DNA of 64,000 bases from Microbispora siamensis (GTDB taxonomy: Bacteria > Actinomycetota > Actinomycetes > Streptosporangiales > Streptosporangiaceae). How positions within the stretch are numbered: position 1 is the stretch's first letter; every line of letters starts with the position of its first letter. The stretch is from NCBI RefSeq assembly GCF_016863095.1, contig NZ_BOOF01000031.1, positions 62,001 to 126,000 of the forward strand, read 5' to 3'. Made by a program: the position numbers and the translations under genes. Shown here piece by piece: positions 25,367-33,284 of the stretch. Under the pieces are notes generated by a model that was not told where the DNA came from, ran no database searches, and worked only from the letters and a program-made list of their open reading frames with translations.

Positions 25367-26020
25367 TCAGGCGCCTGCCGCCGGTCCGTACGCTCGCAGG
25401 AAGGTGTCGACGGCGGCGTCGGCGACGCCGCGGGCCTCTTCGGGGGAGGCGGTGCGGGTGCCGAGCGCCGTCCGCGCCTCCATCGGGCCGGTGAGCAGCG
25501 CCAGGAACTGCTCGGCCGCGAGCGCCGGGTCGCAGGGACGTAGGCGTCCGGACAGGGAGAGCCGGGCCAGCCGATCCGCCAGGGCCTCGGCGAGCCGGCG
25601 CCCCGTCCGCCCCTGCACGATCTCGACGATGTCGGGGATTCGGGCGATCTGACCGTAGGTCAGCCGTCGCAGCGCGTGCGAGCGCTCACCGCAGCACACC
25701 TGGAGCAGGCTGTACGCCACGTCCTCGAAGACGGCCCGCAGATCGTCACCGGGATCCCGCAGCCTGTCCACCACGGCCAGGTTCTCCGCCGACACGGCGT
25801 CGGCCGCGACCTCCATCGCCTGCCGGAACAGGCTCTCCTTGTCGCCGAAGTGGTTGTAGACGGTCAGCTTGGCGACCCCCGCCGCTTCGGCGATCTCCTG
25901 CACGGACGCCTGCGCGTAGCCCTGCTCGGCGAAGACGGCGAAAGCGGCCTTCAGGATCGCCCGCCGCTTGTCGATGCGTCCCCGGGAGTCGGGGCGTCCC
26001 GCCGTCGTCAGCTCCGCCAT
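25367..26020 (-). CDS. TetR family regulator
   Basis: 217 residues. HTH at the N terminus: RAILKAAFAVFAEQGYAQ, then VQEIAEAAGVAKLTVYNHFGDKESLF, a textbook TetR domain. The C-terminal ligand domain has CCGERSHALRRL and resembles the AefR/TetR_C group. Start ATG 26020 gives a normal N terminus; an upstream extension to 26071 would run through the promoter. It is divergent from the small Dabb-protein gene, with a TGAAC/GTTCA palindrome between them, so that gene is its likely target. Confidence 0.9.
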   Translation of the reverse strand: MAELTTAGRPDSRGRIDKRRAILKAAFAVFAEQGYAQASVQEIAEAAGVAKLTVYNHFGDKESLFRQAMEVAADAVSAENLAVVDRLRDPGDDLRAVFEDVAYSLLQVCCGERSHALRRLTYGQIARIPDIVEIVQGRTGRRLAEALADRLARLSLSGRLRPCDPALAAEQFLALLTGPMEARTALGTRTASPEEARGVADAAVDTFLRAYGPAAGA

Positions 26021-26054
26021 CACGACCCGCACTGTACCAGCGGGACCACTTGAG

Positions 26055-26070
26055 TGAACCCGCTTGTTCA
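26055..26070. promoter_or_regulatory. Candidate TetR operator
   Basis: TGAAC-ccgctt-GTTCA is an inverted repeat in the divergent promoter between the TetR gene and the Dabb-protein gene. A further half-site AAGTTCAA lies at 26101-26108 close to the Dabb start. Confidence 0.5.
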
Positions 26071-26124
26071 AAACCTTTCAGATCAATAGAGTAAACCGGC
26101 AAGTTCAATCTGGAAGGGGAACTC

Positions 26125-26526
26125 GTGATCGTCAACATCCTGCGGTTCAGCTTCAGAGACGGGACCACCGACGAGGAGAAGGAGGAGGTGCTGGCGGCGA
26201 TGAGGCGCACGGCGTCCGTCGAGTCGGTGGCGTTCTCCAGCGTCGGCCAGGACCTGGGGGATCCCTCCGACGGCTACACCCACGCCTACCTCGCCGCCGT
26301 CGAGGACCTCGCGGCGCTGGAGCGGTACATGTACGACCCGGTGCATCTGGAAGGCGACCCGCACATCCTGCCCCGCCTCGACCGGCTCTCGGCGGTGCGC
26401 CTGTCGGACGACCCGGATCCCGGCCTGCACGAGAAGATCACCGCCATGCACCTGAAGAAGGTGGCGACCTATCCCGAGTGGGGCCGGCTCCTCGACGCCA
26501 TCCCCAACGGCCGGGTCTCCGGTTAG
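26125..26526 (+). CDS. Dabb (stress-responsive alpha/beta barrel) domain protein
   Basis: 133 residues. MIVNILRFSFRDGTTDEEKE, then SVGQDLGDPSDGYTHAYLA and YMYDPVHLEGDPHIL match the dimeric alpha/beta-barrel Dabb fold. Some Dabb proteins are cyclases or decarboxylases acting on polyketide-like molecules; most are of unknown role. GTG 26125 follows AAGGGGA. It is divergent from a TetR gene and probably under its control. Confidence 0.8.
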   Translation: MIVNILRFSFRDGTTDEEKEEVLAAMRRTASVESVAFSSVGQDLGDPSDGYTHAYLAAVEDLAALERYMYDPVHLEGDPHILPRLDRLSAVRLSDDPDPGLHEKITAMHLKKVATYPEWGRLLDAIPNGRVSG

Positions 26527-26542
26527 CGGCGGCCCCCGGCGC

Positions 26543-28129
26543 TCAGGACGCGGCGAGGGCCACGCGATCGGCGAAGCGGGTGTAACGCGACAGCTCGTCG
26601 CGTGCCGGGGTGATGATCAGCTCCCCGGCGACCTGTTCGATGCCGGCGCGCAACTCCTTGGCGGCTCTGCGCGCCCTGCGCCGCCCCCCGGCCCAGGCGA
26701 ACACCCGGCACAGCGCGGCGATCAGCACGCCCGCCAGCGCGCCGCCCAGCAGGAGCACGGTCGGCCACGGCGCCCGGCCGACCGTGGGGGTGGGAAGCCC
26801 GGGCAGCATGAGGTAGTCCAGCGCGAAGCGCACGAGCAGCCAGATCGCGCCCGCGACCATCGCGGCGACCGTCAGCCACTGCGCGGTCCCCGCCACCCGC
26901 CACCACCGAGGGGCGCTGGAGACGCCGCCCGAGGTGGCCGCGGCGATCGTGCGGTCCAGGGCGTCCGTCAGCTCCTCCGACCGCGACCGCGCCGCGTGCC
27001 GTACGGCTGTCGCCCACGGCTCGGGCACCGTGGCCGAGGCCGCGGCCCCGACGTCGCGCAGGGCGGTGTCCACGGCCGAGACCTCCACGGCGGTGGCCGC
27101 GGGCAGCGAGGAACGGGCACCCTTGGCCAGGTGGAGACGGCGCAGCGGATCGGGCCGCAGCCTGCGCAGCCAGCGCGTCACCGGCCAGCCCGTCGCGGCG
27201 ATCGAGCGGTGCCGGTGCGACTTCGCGACCGCCTCGATCACGACGGGCACCCCGGCCGCCTGTGCGAGCGCCCGCGTCAGAGCCCTGCTCACGGCGACCT
27301 CCGGCACCGCGACCTGTCCCGGCGCGGGCGGGGTGTCCGCCCAGAGCGCGGCGGCGGCCGAGGCCACGTCGGCGGCGAGCCGCGACGACCAGGCGCGGCG
27401 GCGGGAGACCTGACGGTCGAGCAGCGCCCGCAGTTCGGGGACGCCCTCGCCGGTGCGGGCGGAGACGCCGAGCACCGGCACCCCTTCGAGCCCGTCGGCC
27501 GCCAGCAGGCCGCGCAGGTCGTCGAGACAGCGCTTGACCGACCGCTCCGGCAGCCGGTCCACCTGATTGAGCACGACGACCATGACGTCCCGGTGCCGGG
27601 CGAGCGGGCGCAGGTAGCGCTCGTGCACGGCCGCGTCGGCGTACTTCTGCGGGTCGAGCACCCAGACCAGCAGGTCGACCGCGGCGACCAGGCGGTCGAC
27701 CTCCCTGCGGTGGGACAGCTCGATGGAGTCGTGGTCGGGCAGGTCCAGCAGGATCAGCCCCGACGCGTCACCCTCGACCGTGTGACGCAACGGGACGTCG
27801 AGCCAGTCGAGCAGCGGTCCCGAGCCGTCCGGGCCCCACAGGGCCGCCTGCGCCTTGGCGGTCGTCGGCCGGGTCACTCCCACCGTCGCCAGTTCGGTCC
27901 CGGACAGGGCGTTGAACAGCGACGACTTGCCGCTGCCCGTCGCCCCGGCGAGGGCGACCGCGGTGTGCTCCACCGACAGGCCGCGCCGTGCGCCCGCCCG
28001 GGCGACCACGGCGCGGGCGTGGTCCACGGCCTCCTGGCCGAGCCGGCCCTCCGCCAGGTCGGCGGCCTCGGCGAGCGCCTCCAGGCGGTCGTCCAGCGAC
28101 GCATCCGCCTTCCTGCGCGGGAGCTTCAC
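26543..28129 (-). CDS. YfjP-like membrane-associated GTPase (dynamin superfamily partner)
   Basis: 528 residues. GTPase domain with P-loop GATGSGKSS (62-70), switch/G3 region LLDLPDHDS and G4 motif NQVD (guanine specificity retained). The middle is helical. Two membrane helices lie near the C terminus (WLTVAAMVAGAIWLLVRF; TVLLLGGALAGVLIAALC), followed by a basic helical tail. GTG 28129 overlaps the stop of the upstream dynamin-like gene (GTGA). The pair of unequal GTPases resembles bacterial dynamin-like pairs that act on membranes, such as DynA/DynB of Streptomyces sporulation septa; the specific function here is inference. Confidence 0.88.
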   Translation of the reverse strand: MKLPRRKADASLDDRLEALAEAADLAEGRLGQEAVDHARAVVARAGARRGLSVEHTAVALAGATGSGKSSLFNALSGTELATVGVTRPTTAKAQAALWGPDGSGPLLDWLDVPLRHTVEGDASGLILLDLPDHDSIELSHRREVDRLVAAVDLLVWVLDPQKYADAAVHERYLRPLARHRDVMVVVLNQVDRLPERSVKRCLDDLRGLLAADGLEGVPVLGVSARTGEGVPELRALLDRQVSRRRAWSSRLAADVASAAAALWADTPPAPGQVAVPEVAVSRALTRALAQAAGVPVVIEAVAKSHRHRSIAATGWPVTRWLRRLRPDPLRRLHLAKGARSSLPAATAVEVSAVDTALRDVGAAASATVPEPWATAVRHAARSRSEELTDALDRTIAAATSGGVSSAPRWWRVAGTAQWLTVAAMVAGAIWLLVRFALDYLMLPGLPTPTVGRAPWPTVLLLGGALAGVLIAALCRVFAWAGGRRRARRAAKELRAGIEQVAGELIITPARDELSRYTRFADRVALAAS

Positions 28130-29853
28130 AGGACGCCCCTCTCCTGTACGGCCTTGGCGGCCTCCCGCAGCCGGGCCGCCGTCTCCGGAGCCGGGCCCAG
28201 CCCCTCCACGAGGGAGGTGAAGCGGGAGCGTTCCTCGTCGAGCAGCGCGCGGACGCGCCGTCGGAGGTCCTCGCGCGCCTCCTGGGTCAGCGTGCGTACG
28301 GCCTGGTCGCCGAAGACGGCTTCGAGCAGCTTCTGGCTGAGCACGCCGGTGCCTCCGGCGATGCCCAGCTCGATGCCGGTGATCCCGCCGGTCGTGGAGA
28401 ACACCGCCAGCATGATCAGTACGCCGAGGCTGTTCACGCCGAACGACGCCGCCCGGGCGAGCGTGCGCCGGTCGGCGCCCTCGGAGCGGACGAGATCGAG
28501 CACGTGCCCCTGCCAGTCGCGTACGGCCGCGCCGGCCCGGCCGGGCAGATCGGCGGACGCGCGGCCGAGCCGCCCGGAGACGGCGACGCCGGACTTCTCC
28601 AGCAGGTCGCGCCCGGCGGGAAGGGCCAGCCACGCCTCGACGGCCCGCTCCGCGGCGCCGTCGGCGGTGGCGCGGATCAGCGACTCCACCCCGCTCTCCA
28701 GCGCGACCCGCAGCTCCCTGTCGGGCGCGGGGCGGCCCCGGAAGGCGGCGACGAGGCGATCGCGCAGCCAGCCGACACGGGACTCCAGGGCCCGCATGAG
28801 GTCGCCGGTGCCCACGAAGTCCTGCCAGCGGGCCAGCACCTCCCCGCGCAGCAGCCTGCCGTCGCGCATCCCCTCGTCGAACGCCGACATCGCCACGTCG
28901 TACGCCCTGGCCGCGATGTCGCGCAGCTCGGCGATCCCCGCCCGCTGGCGCTCCACCCGGTCGGCCAGGTCGGGCACCCGGGTGCCGAGGCTGTCCAGGG
29001 CGCCGGTCAGGGTCCGCCGTACGACCTCGGCCCGCGCCTTGGCGTCCACGGACAGGTCGGCGAGCCAGGTCGCGATCGGCTGCACGACGTGGGCGGGCAG
29101 CCGGGCCCGCTCGGACGGCAGCTCCAGCTCCGGAACGGCGAACAGCGGCGTGCCGCCCAGGCCGTTCTCCCGCAGGAGCCGGGTCAGGTCGGCGGCCACG
29201 GGGTCGCGTGCCTCGGCCGGGACTCGCTGGAGGATCACCGCGAGCGCCGTGCTCCGCTCCCGGGCCAGGCGCAGGAAGCTCCACGGCACCTCGTCGGCGT
29301 ACCGCGCGGCGGTCGTGACGAACAGCCACAGGTCGGCCGCGGCGAGGAGCTGCGCGGCCAGCTCGCGGTTGGCCGTGACGATCGAGTCGATGTCGGGGGC
29401 GTCGAGCAGCGCCAGCCCGGGGGGCACGGCCTCCACGGGGGCGATCCGCAGGGTGCCTGGCTCGCCGCGTCCCGCGCAGGCCGACCCGCCCGTCACCCTC
29501 GCCAGCCCGGGCAGGATGGCGGTGGAGGTGAACCAGGCGGCGTCGGCGGGGTTGCACACCAGAGTCGGCGCGAGCGTGGTGGGCCGCAGCACCCCGGGCT
29601 CGGTGACGATCATGCCGGCCAGCGAGTTGACCAGGGTGGACTTGCCCGCCCCGGTGGAACCGCCGACCACGGCGAGCAGCGGCGCGTCGATGGCCGCCAG
29701 GCGGGGCAGCAGGTAGTCGTCGAGCTGCCCGCGCAGCTCCCCCAGGACGCGCCGGTCGCCCACGGCGTCCCCGATCTCCAGGGGGAACAGGTCCTGATCG
29801 AGGTGACGCCGCAGGCTCTCCAGGGCGGCCCGCAGCCTGTCGTTCCCCGCCAT
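28126..29853 (-). CDS. Dynamin-like GTPase
   Basis: 575 residues. P-loop GGSTGAGKST (64-73), G2-like PTTLAPTLV, and G3 DAPDIDS. The G4 position reads ILQRVP, so the usual NKxD Asp is missing, unlike in its neighbour. A long helical stalk follows, and a hydrophobic stretch SLGVLIMLAVFSTTGG about 100 residues before the end may be a membrane paddle. First gene of a two-gene unit; the next gene encodes a second GTPase overlapping by 4 bp. Likely a heteromeric membrane-remodelling pair. Confidence 0.88.
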   Translation of the reverse strand: MAGNDRLRAALESLRRHLDQDLFPLEIGDAVGDRRVLGELRGQLDDYLLPRLAAIDAPLLAVVGGSTGAGKSTLVNSLAGMIVTEPGVLRPTTLAPTLVCNPADAAWFTSTAILPGLARVTGGSACAGRGEPGTLRIAPVEAVPPGLALLDAPDIDSIVTANRELAAQLLAAADLWLFVTTAARYADEVPWSFLRLARERSTALAVILQRVPAEARDPVAADLTRLLRENGLGGTPLFAVPELELPSERARLPAHVVQPIATWLADLSVDAKARAEVVRRTLTGALDSLGTRVPDLADRVERQRAGIAELRDIAARAYDVAMSAFDEGMRDGRLLRGEVLARWQDFVGTGDLMRALESRVGWLRDRLVAAFRGRPAPDRELRVALESGVESLIRATADGAAERAVEAWLALPAGRDLLEKSGVAVSGRLGRASADLPGRAGAAVRDWQGHVLDLVRSEGADRRTLARAASFGVNSLGVLIMLAVFSTTGGITGIELGIAGGTGVLSQKLLEAVFGDQAVRTLTQEAREDLRRRVRALLDEERSRFTSLVEGLGPAPETAARLREAAKAVQERGVL

Positions 29854-29902
29854 ACTTTCGACCTTCCCTGAGGAAGGCCGCCGAATCAGCCGCCCCGGCC
29901 GG

Positions 29903-30418
29903 TCAGGCGGCGGGAGTGGGCGCGGGCAGCAGCACCTTGCACTTGTCGTACGCCTTGGCCACCTTGGGGTCCTTCGTGGACAGATCGCGCACGCGTCCGC
30001 CGGCGGGCAGCTCGGCGCCGTTGTCCTTCATGCAGGTGCGGAACGCCTGCATGGCCTGCGGATCGACGCCGCGCCCGCCGCCGAACCCGCCCCGGCCGCC
30101 TTGCGGCATCAGCGAGCGGCACGCCTCGAACGCCTTGCTCATGGCGGGGTCCATCGAGCGGAATCCGCCGAAGCCCCCGCTCGGTCTGGCGGTCGGTCTG
30201 CCCGAGGGTCTGGCGCTGGGCCGCCCGCTGGGCGGCGTGACGCCGTTCTTGCGCAGGCACTCGGTGAACGCGGCCCGGGGGTCGGCGCTCGAACCACCGC
30301 CGGCGACGGCCTGCGTGGTGGTCGGGGCGGCGGTGTCGTCACCGCCGCCGCAGCCGGTCACCGTGACCGCCAGGGCCGCCGCAGCGACCGCGATGGACAG
30401 GTATCGCAAAGGGATCAC
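29903..30418 (-). CDS. Gly-rich lipoprotein, last gene of the ABC/two-component operon
   Basis: 171 residues. Lipoprotein signal with lipobox VTGC at about residue 23, then a Thr/Gly-rich spacer. Two related modules follow: FTECLRKNGVTPPSG and AFRTCMKDNGAELPAG, separated by Gly/Arg-rich sequence (GGFGGFRSM; GGRGGFGGGRG). Four Cys in the mature part (AFTECL, AFEACR, AFRTCM, YDKCK) suggest two disulfides and an internally repeated fold. It follows the histidine kinase gene by 18 bp, so it may be an accessory sensor or target. GTG 30418 has AAAGGCGAGG upstream. Function unknown. Confidence 0.75.
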   Translation of the reverse strand: MIPLRYLSIAVAAAALAVTVTGCGGGDDTAAPTTTQAVAGGGSSADPRAAFTECLRKNGVTPPSGRPSARPSGRPTARPSGGFGGFRSMDPAMSKAFEACRSLMPQGGRGGFGGGRGVDPQAMQAFRTCMKDNGAELPAGGRVRDLSTKDPKVAKAYDKCKVLLPAPTPAA

Positions 30419-30436
30419 CCTCGCCTTTCGTTGGAC

Positions 30437-31996
30437 TCATCGAGGAGGGCACGCGGGGAGGCGGACGCGGAACACCGCGCCGCGGCCGGGCTCGCTGTCG
30501 GCCGTGATGGTGCCGCCGTGGGCCTGGACGAGAGCGGCGGCGATGGACAGGCCGAGCCCCGTGCCGCCGGAGTCCGACCGGCTGCGCGAGGGATCGGCGC
30601 GGTAGAACCTCTCGAAGACGCGCTCGACGTCGCCGGGGGCCAGACCGGGCCCGTCATCGGCCACCTCGATCAGGGCCTGCGATCCGGGCACGATCCCCAC
30701 GCCGACGCGGAAGGCGGTGCCCGCGGGGGTGTGCCGCAGGGCGTTGCTGACGAGGTTGCCGACGACCTGGCGCAGCCGCGCCTCGTCGCCGAGCACCCGC
30801 ACCGGCTCGTCCGAGTCGTCCAGCCGCAGCAGGTCGATCTCCCGGTCGGGCGCGAGGGTCTGCGCGTCGAGCACCGCCCCGGCCGCGAGGCTGAGCACGT
30901 CGACCGGGCGGCGTTCGAGAGGACGCTGCTGGTCGAGCCGGGCGAGCAGCAGCAGGTCGTCCACGAGCAGGCCCATCCGTACGGCCTGGTCCTCGATGCG
31001 GCGCAGCAGCAGGACGGGGTCCTGCGAACTCTGCTGCCGGTACAGCTCGGCGAAGCCGCGGATCGAGGTGAGCGGGGTGCGCAGCTCGTGGGAGGCGTCG
31101 GCCATGAACCGGCGCATCCGCTCCTGCGACGCCTCCCGCTCCCGGAACGCCGTCTCGATCTGCGTGAGCATGCCGTTGATGGACCGGCCGAGACGGCCCA
31201 TCTCCGTGCGCCGGTGCCGGAGCGGGACGCGCCGGGACAGGTCGCCCGCCGCGATCGCCTCCGCCGTCCGCTCGATCTCCCCCAGCGGGCGCAGGCTGCG
31301 CCGTACGAGCCAGTAGCAGGCGATTCCGAGCGCGACGAGCACGGCGAGACCGACCCCCAGGACGATCACCGCCAGCCGGGAGACCGTGCCGTCGATGTCG
31401 GCCAGGCTGATGGCCGCGACACGGAAGCGGGTGCCGTCATCCTCGCGTACGGCGATCGCCCGCCACAGCGCCCCCGAGGGGCTCTCCGCCGTGAACAGCC
31501 ACTGCCTGCGGTCCTGCCGGGGCCGGGGCAGCGCGGGCGGCGGATCGGCGCTCGGCGGCTCCTGGACGGTGCGGACGACGGCTCCGTTGCGGTCGAGCAG
31601 GACGATGTAGAACGAGCCGAACTGCCGCGGCGGCCGGAACACGTTGCCCGTGACCGCGGACGGAGGGGGCGGCTCCGCCGGGCGCCGGCCGACGGCCATG
31701 AGCTGCGCGTCGACCCGGTCCACCAGGTAGCCCCGCAGGAGCTGTACGGCGAAGCCGCCGGTCAGTGCGATCGCGAGCGCCACGAGCAGCAGCGTCCCCG
31801 CCACGAGCCGCAGCCAGAGCGGGGTCCTCGCGACCCGCCGTCGCAGCTCGCGGATGCTCAGCAGGCGCAGCACCGCGCCCGCACGCGGCGGCCGCGGCCA
31901 CCGGCGGGTGCGGGCCGGCCCACCGGCCTTGGCAGCGGCGTTGCGGGCCGGTCCGCCGACGTGGAGCAGGTCACTGACGCGGCGCACGGAGGACAT
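30437..31996 (-). CDS. Sensor histidine kinase (OmpR-type partner)
   Basis: 519 residues. Basic N terminus, membrane helix 61-83, extracytoplasmic sensor about 84-207, second helix 208-231, HAMP, then HisKA with ADASHELRTPL (His303) and HATPase with N-box NLVSNALRHTP, G1 DDGPGL, F-box FERFYRADPS and G2 GTGLGLSIAA. The ATG lies inside the end of the response-regulator gene (26-bp overlap). Together with that regulator it probably controls the ABC/fusion-protein operon it belongs to. It is clearly paralogous to the kinase at 39951-41345. Confidence 0.95.
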   Translation of the reverse strand: MSSVRRVSDLLHVGGPARNAAAKAGGPARTRRWPRPPRAGAVLRLLSIRELRRRVARTPLWLRLVAGTLLLVALAIALTGGFAVQLLRGYLVDRVDAQLMAVGRRPAEPPPPSAVTGNVFRPPRQFGSFYIVLLDRNGAVVRTVQEPPSADPPPALPRPRQDRRQWLFTAESPSGALWRAIAVREDDGTRFRVAAISLADIDGTVSRLAVIVLGVGLAVLVALGIACYWLVRRSLRPLGEIERTAEAIAAGDLSRRVPLRHRRTEMGRLGRSINGMLTQIETAFREREASQERMRRFMADASHELRTPLTSIRGFAELYRQQSSQDPVLLLRRIEDQAVRMGLLVDDLLLLARLDQQRPLERRPVDVLSLAAGAVLDAQTLAPDREIDLLRLDDSDEPVRVLGDEARLRQVVGNLVSNALRHTPAGTAFRVGVGIVPGSQALIEVADDGPGLAPGDVERVFERFYRADPSRSRSDSGGTGLGLSIAAALVQAHGGTITADSEPGRGAVFRVRLPACPPR

Positions 31997-32660
31997 AGCC
32001 CACGCCGCGGAGCGTGTGGATCAGCTTGGGCTCGGCAGTGTCGATCTTGCGCCGGAGATAGGACACGTACGACTCGACCACGTTGTGGTCGCCGCCGAAG
32101 TCGTAGTGCCAGACGTGGTCGAGGATCTGCGCCTTCGACACCACCCGGCCCTGGTTGACCATGAAGTAGTGCAGCAGCTTGAACTCGGTGGGCGACAGCC
32201 GTACGGGGACGCCGTCCCGCCAGACCTGGCGGGAGTCCTCGTCGAGCTCGAGGTCGGCGACCCGCAGCCGGGCGGGGACGGCGTCGCCGCCGCGCGTGCG
32301 GCGCAGCACGGCCCGGATGCGCGCGAGCACCTCCTCCAGGCTGAACGGCTTGGTGACGTAGTCGTCGCCGCAGCCGAGCCCGGTGATCTTGTCCTCGTTC
32401 GCGTCCCTGGCGGTGAGGAACAGCACGGGGACCCGCCGCCCGGAGGCGTGGAGCCGGTCGGAGACGGCGAAGCCGTCCAGATCCGGCAGCATGACGTCGA
32501 GCACGATCAGATCGGGACGCACCTTGCCGGCGATCTGGACCGCCTCCCGGCCGGTGGACGCGGTGATCACCTCGAACCCGGCGTACCGGAGGCTCGCCGA
32601 CAGCAACTCCCTGATGTCGGGCTCGTCGTCGACGACCAGCAGGCGGCCCTCCACGGTCAC
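31971..32660 (-). CDS. OmpR/PhoB-type response regulator
   Basis: 229 residues. Receiver with DDEPD (11-15) and phospho-acceptor Asp55 in LIVLDVMLPD, Lys in VTKPFSLEE; C-terminal winged helix with PVRLSPTEFKLLHYF and VVESYVSYLRRKID. GTG start overlaps the TGA of the DUF5666-like gene (GTGA). It likely binds direct repeats upstream of the operon, such as the one at 36552-36568. Near-identical motif by motif to the regulator at 41349-42071. Confidence 0.96.
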   Translation of the reverse strand: MTVEGRLLVVDDEPDIRELLSASLRYAGFEVITASTGREAVQIAGKVRPDLIVLDVMLPDLDGFAVSDRLHASGRRVPVLFLTARDANEDKITGLGCGDDYVTKPFSLEEVLARIRAVLRRTRGGDAVPARLRVADLELDEDSRQVWRDGVPVRLSPTEFKLLHYFMVNQGRVVSKAQILDHVWHYDFGGDHNVVESYVSYLRRKIDTAEPKLIHTLRGVGYVLRAPRQ

Positions 32661-33256
32661 GATCCCGCTCTCCGGCCCATGGCCGAGCCCTCGGTGACGG
32701 ACGTCGCCGCCACCTGGCCCTGGGCGTCGGCGGTGCCCGCGACGGTGACGAAGCTGCCCGGCTTCAGGTCGGAGACCTTGCCCGTCCGGGTGACCTGGAC
32801 CTTGGTGTCTCGCGAGGTCGTCACCGTGACCACGCCGCCGTTCACGGTCTGGACGTAGATCTTGTCGCCGTCGACCAGCTTGACCGTGCCGAAGGTCATG
32901 CCGCCGGGCCCTGCTCCTGCCCCTGCGCCCGCCCCTCTTCCGGCGCCGCCGCCCGCGCCCGCGAAGCCGCCGCCCGCGCCTCGTGCGTACCCGCCGCCGA
33001 GCCCGCCGCCCACGGGGGCCTGGCCGTACGCGCCGGGACCGGCCGCGCGGGACGGGACCTGGCCCGGCGTGGCGCCGCCCAGGAGCTTCTGCACCTGGAT
33101 GCCGAGGAGCAGCCCGGCCACGAGCAGGACGCCTCCGGCCAGGGCGAGCGTCAGCTTCGACCCGCCCGCACCAGCGGGACGCGCGGCCAGCACCTCCTGG
33201 AGGTCGTCGTCGAACGGCGAGGTCTCCAGAAGCTCCTCGGTGTCGTGCCTGCTCAC
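32657..33256 (-). CDS. Membrane-anchored Gly-rich DUF5666-like protein
   Basis: About 199 residues. Acidic cytoplasmic N terminus (DTEELLETSPFDDDLQEVL), one membrane helix (LTLALAGGVLLVAGLLLGIQV), a Gly/Ala-rich extracellular linker, and a C-terminal beta domain (GTVKLVDGDKIYVQTVNGG; GSFVTVAGTADAQGQ) resembling DUF5666 or OB-like folds. It follows the permease gene by under 30 bp. Start choice: ATG 33262 leaves no space after the GGAAGGGAG site, whereas GTG 33256 has six bases, so the GTG is preferred. It may link the transporter outside to the two-component system encoded next. Confidence 0.8.
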   Translation of the reverse strand: MSRHDTEELLETSPFDDDLQEVLAARPAGAGGSKLTLALAGGVLLVAGLLLGIQVQKLLGGATPGQVPSRAAGPGAYGQAPVGGGLGGGYARGAGGGFAGAGGGAGRGAGAGAGAGPGGMTFGTVKLVDGDKIYVQTVNGGVVTVTTSRDTKVQVTRTGKVSDLKPGSFVTVAGTADAQGQVAATSVTEGSAMGRRAGS

Positions 33257-33284
33257 ATCCATCTCCCTTCCATGGGCCCGGCCA

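Noticed and set aside
28130..29557. N-terminal extension of the YfjP-like GTPase frame
   Set aside because: Overlaps the dynamin-like gene in another frame; the GTGA overlap and family length support a start at 28129.
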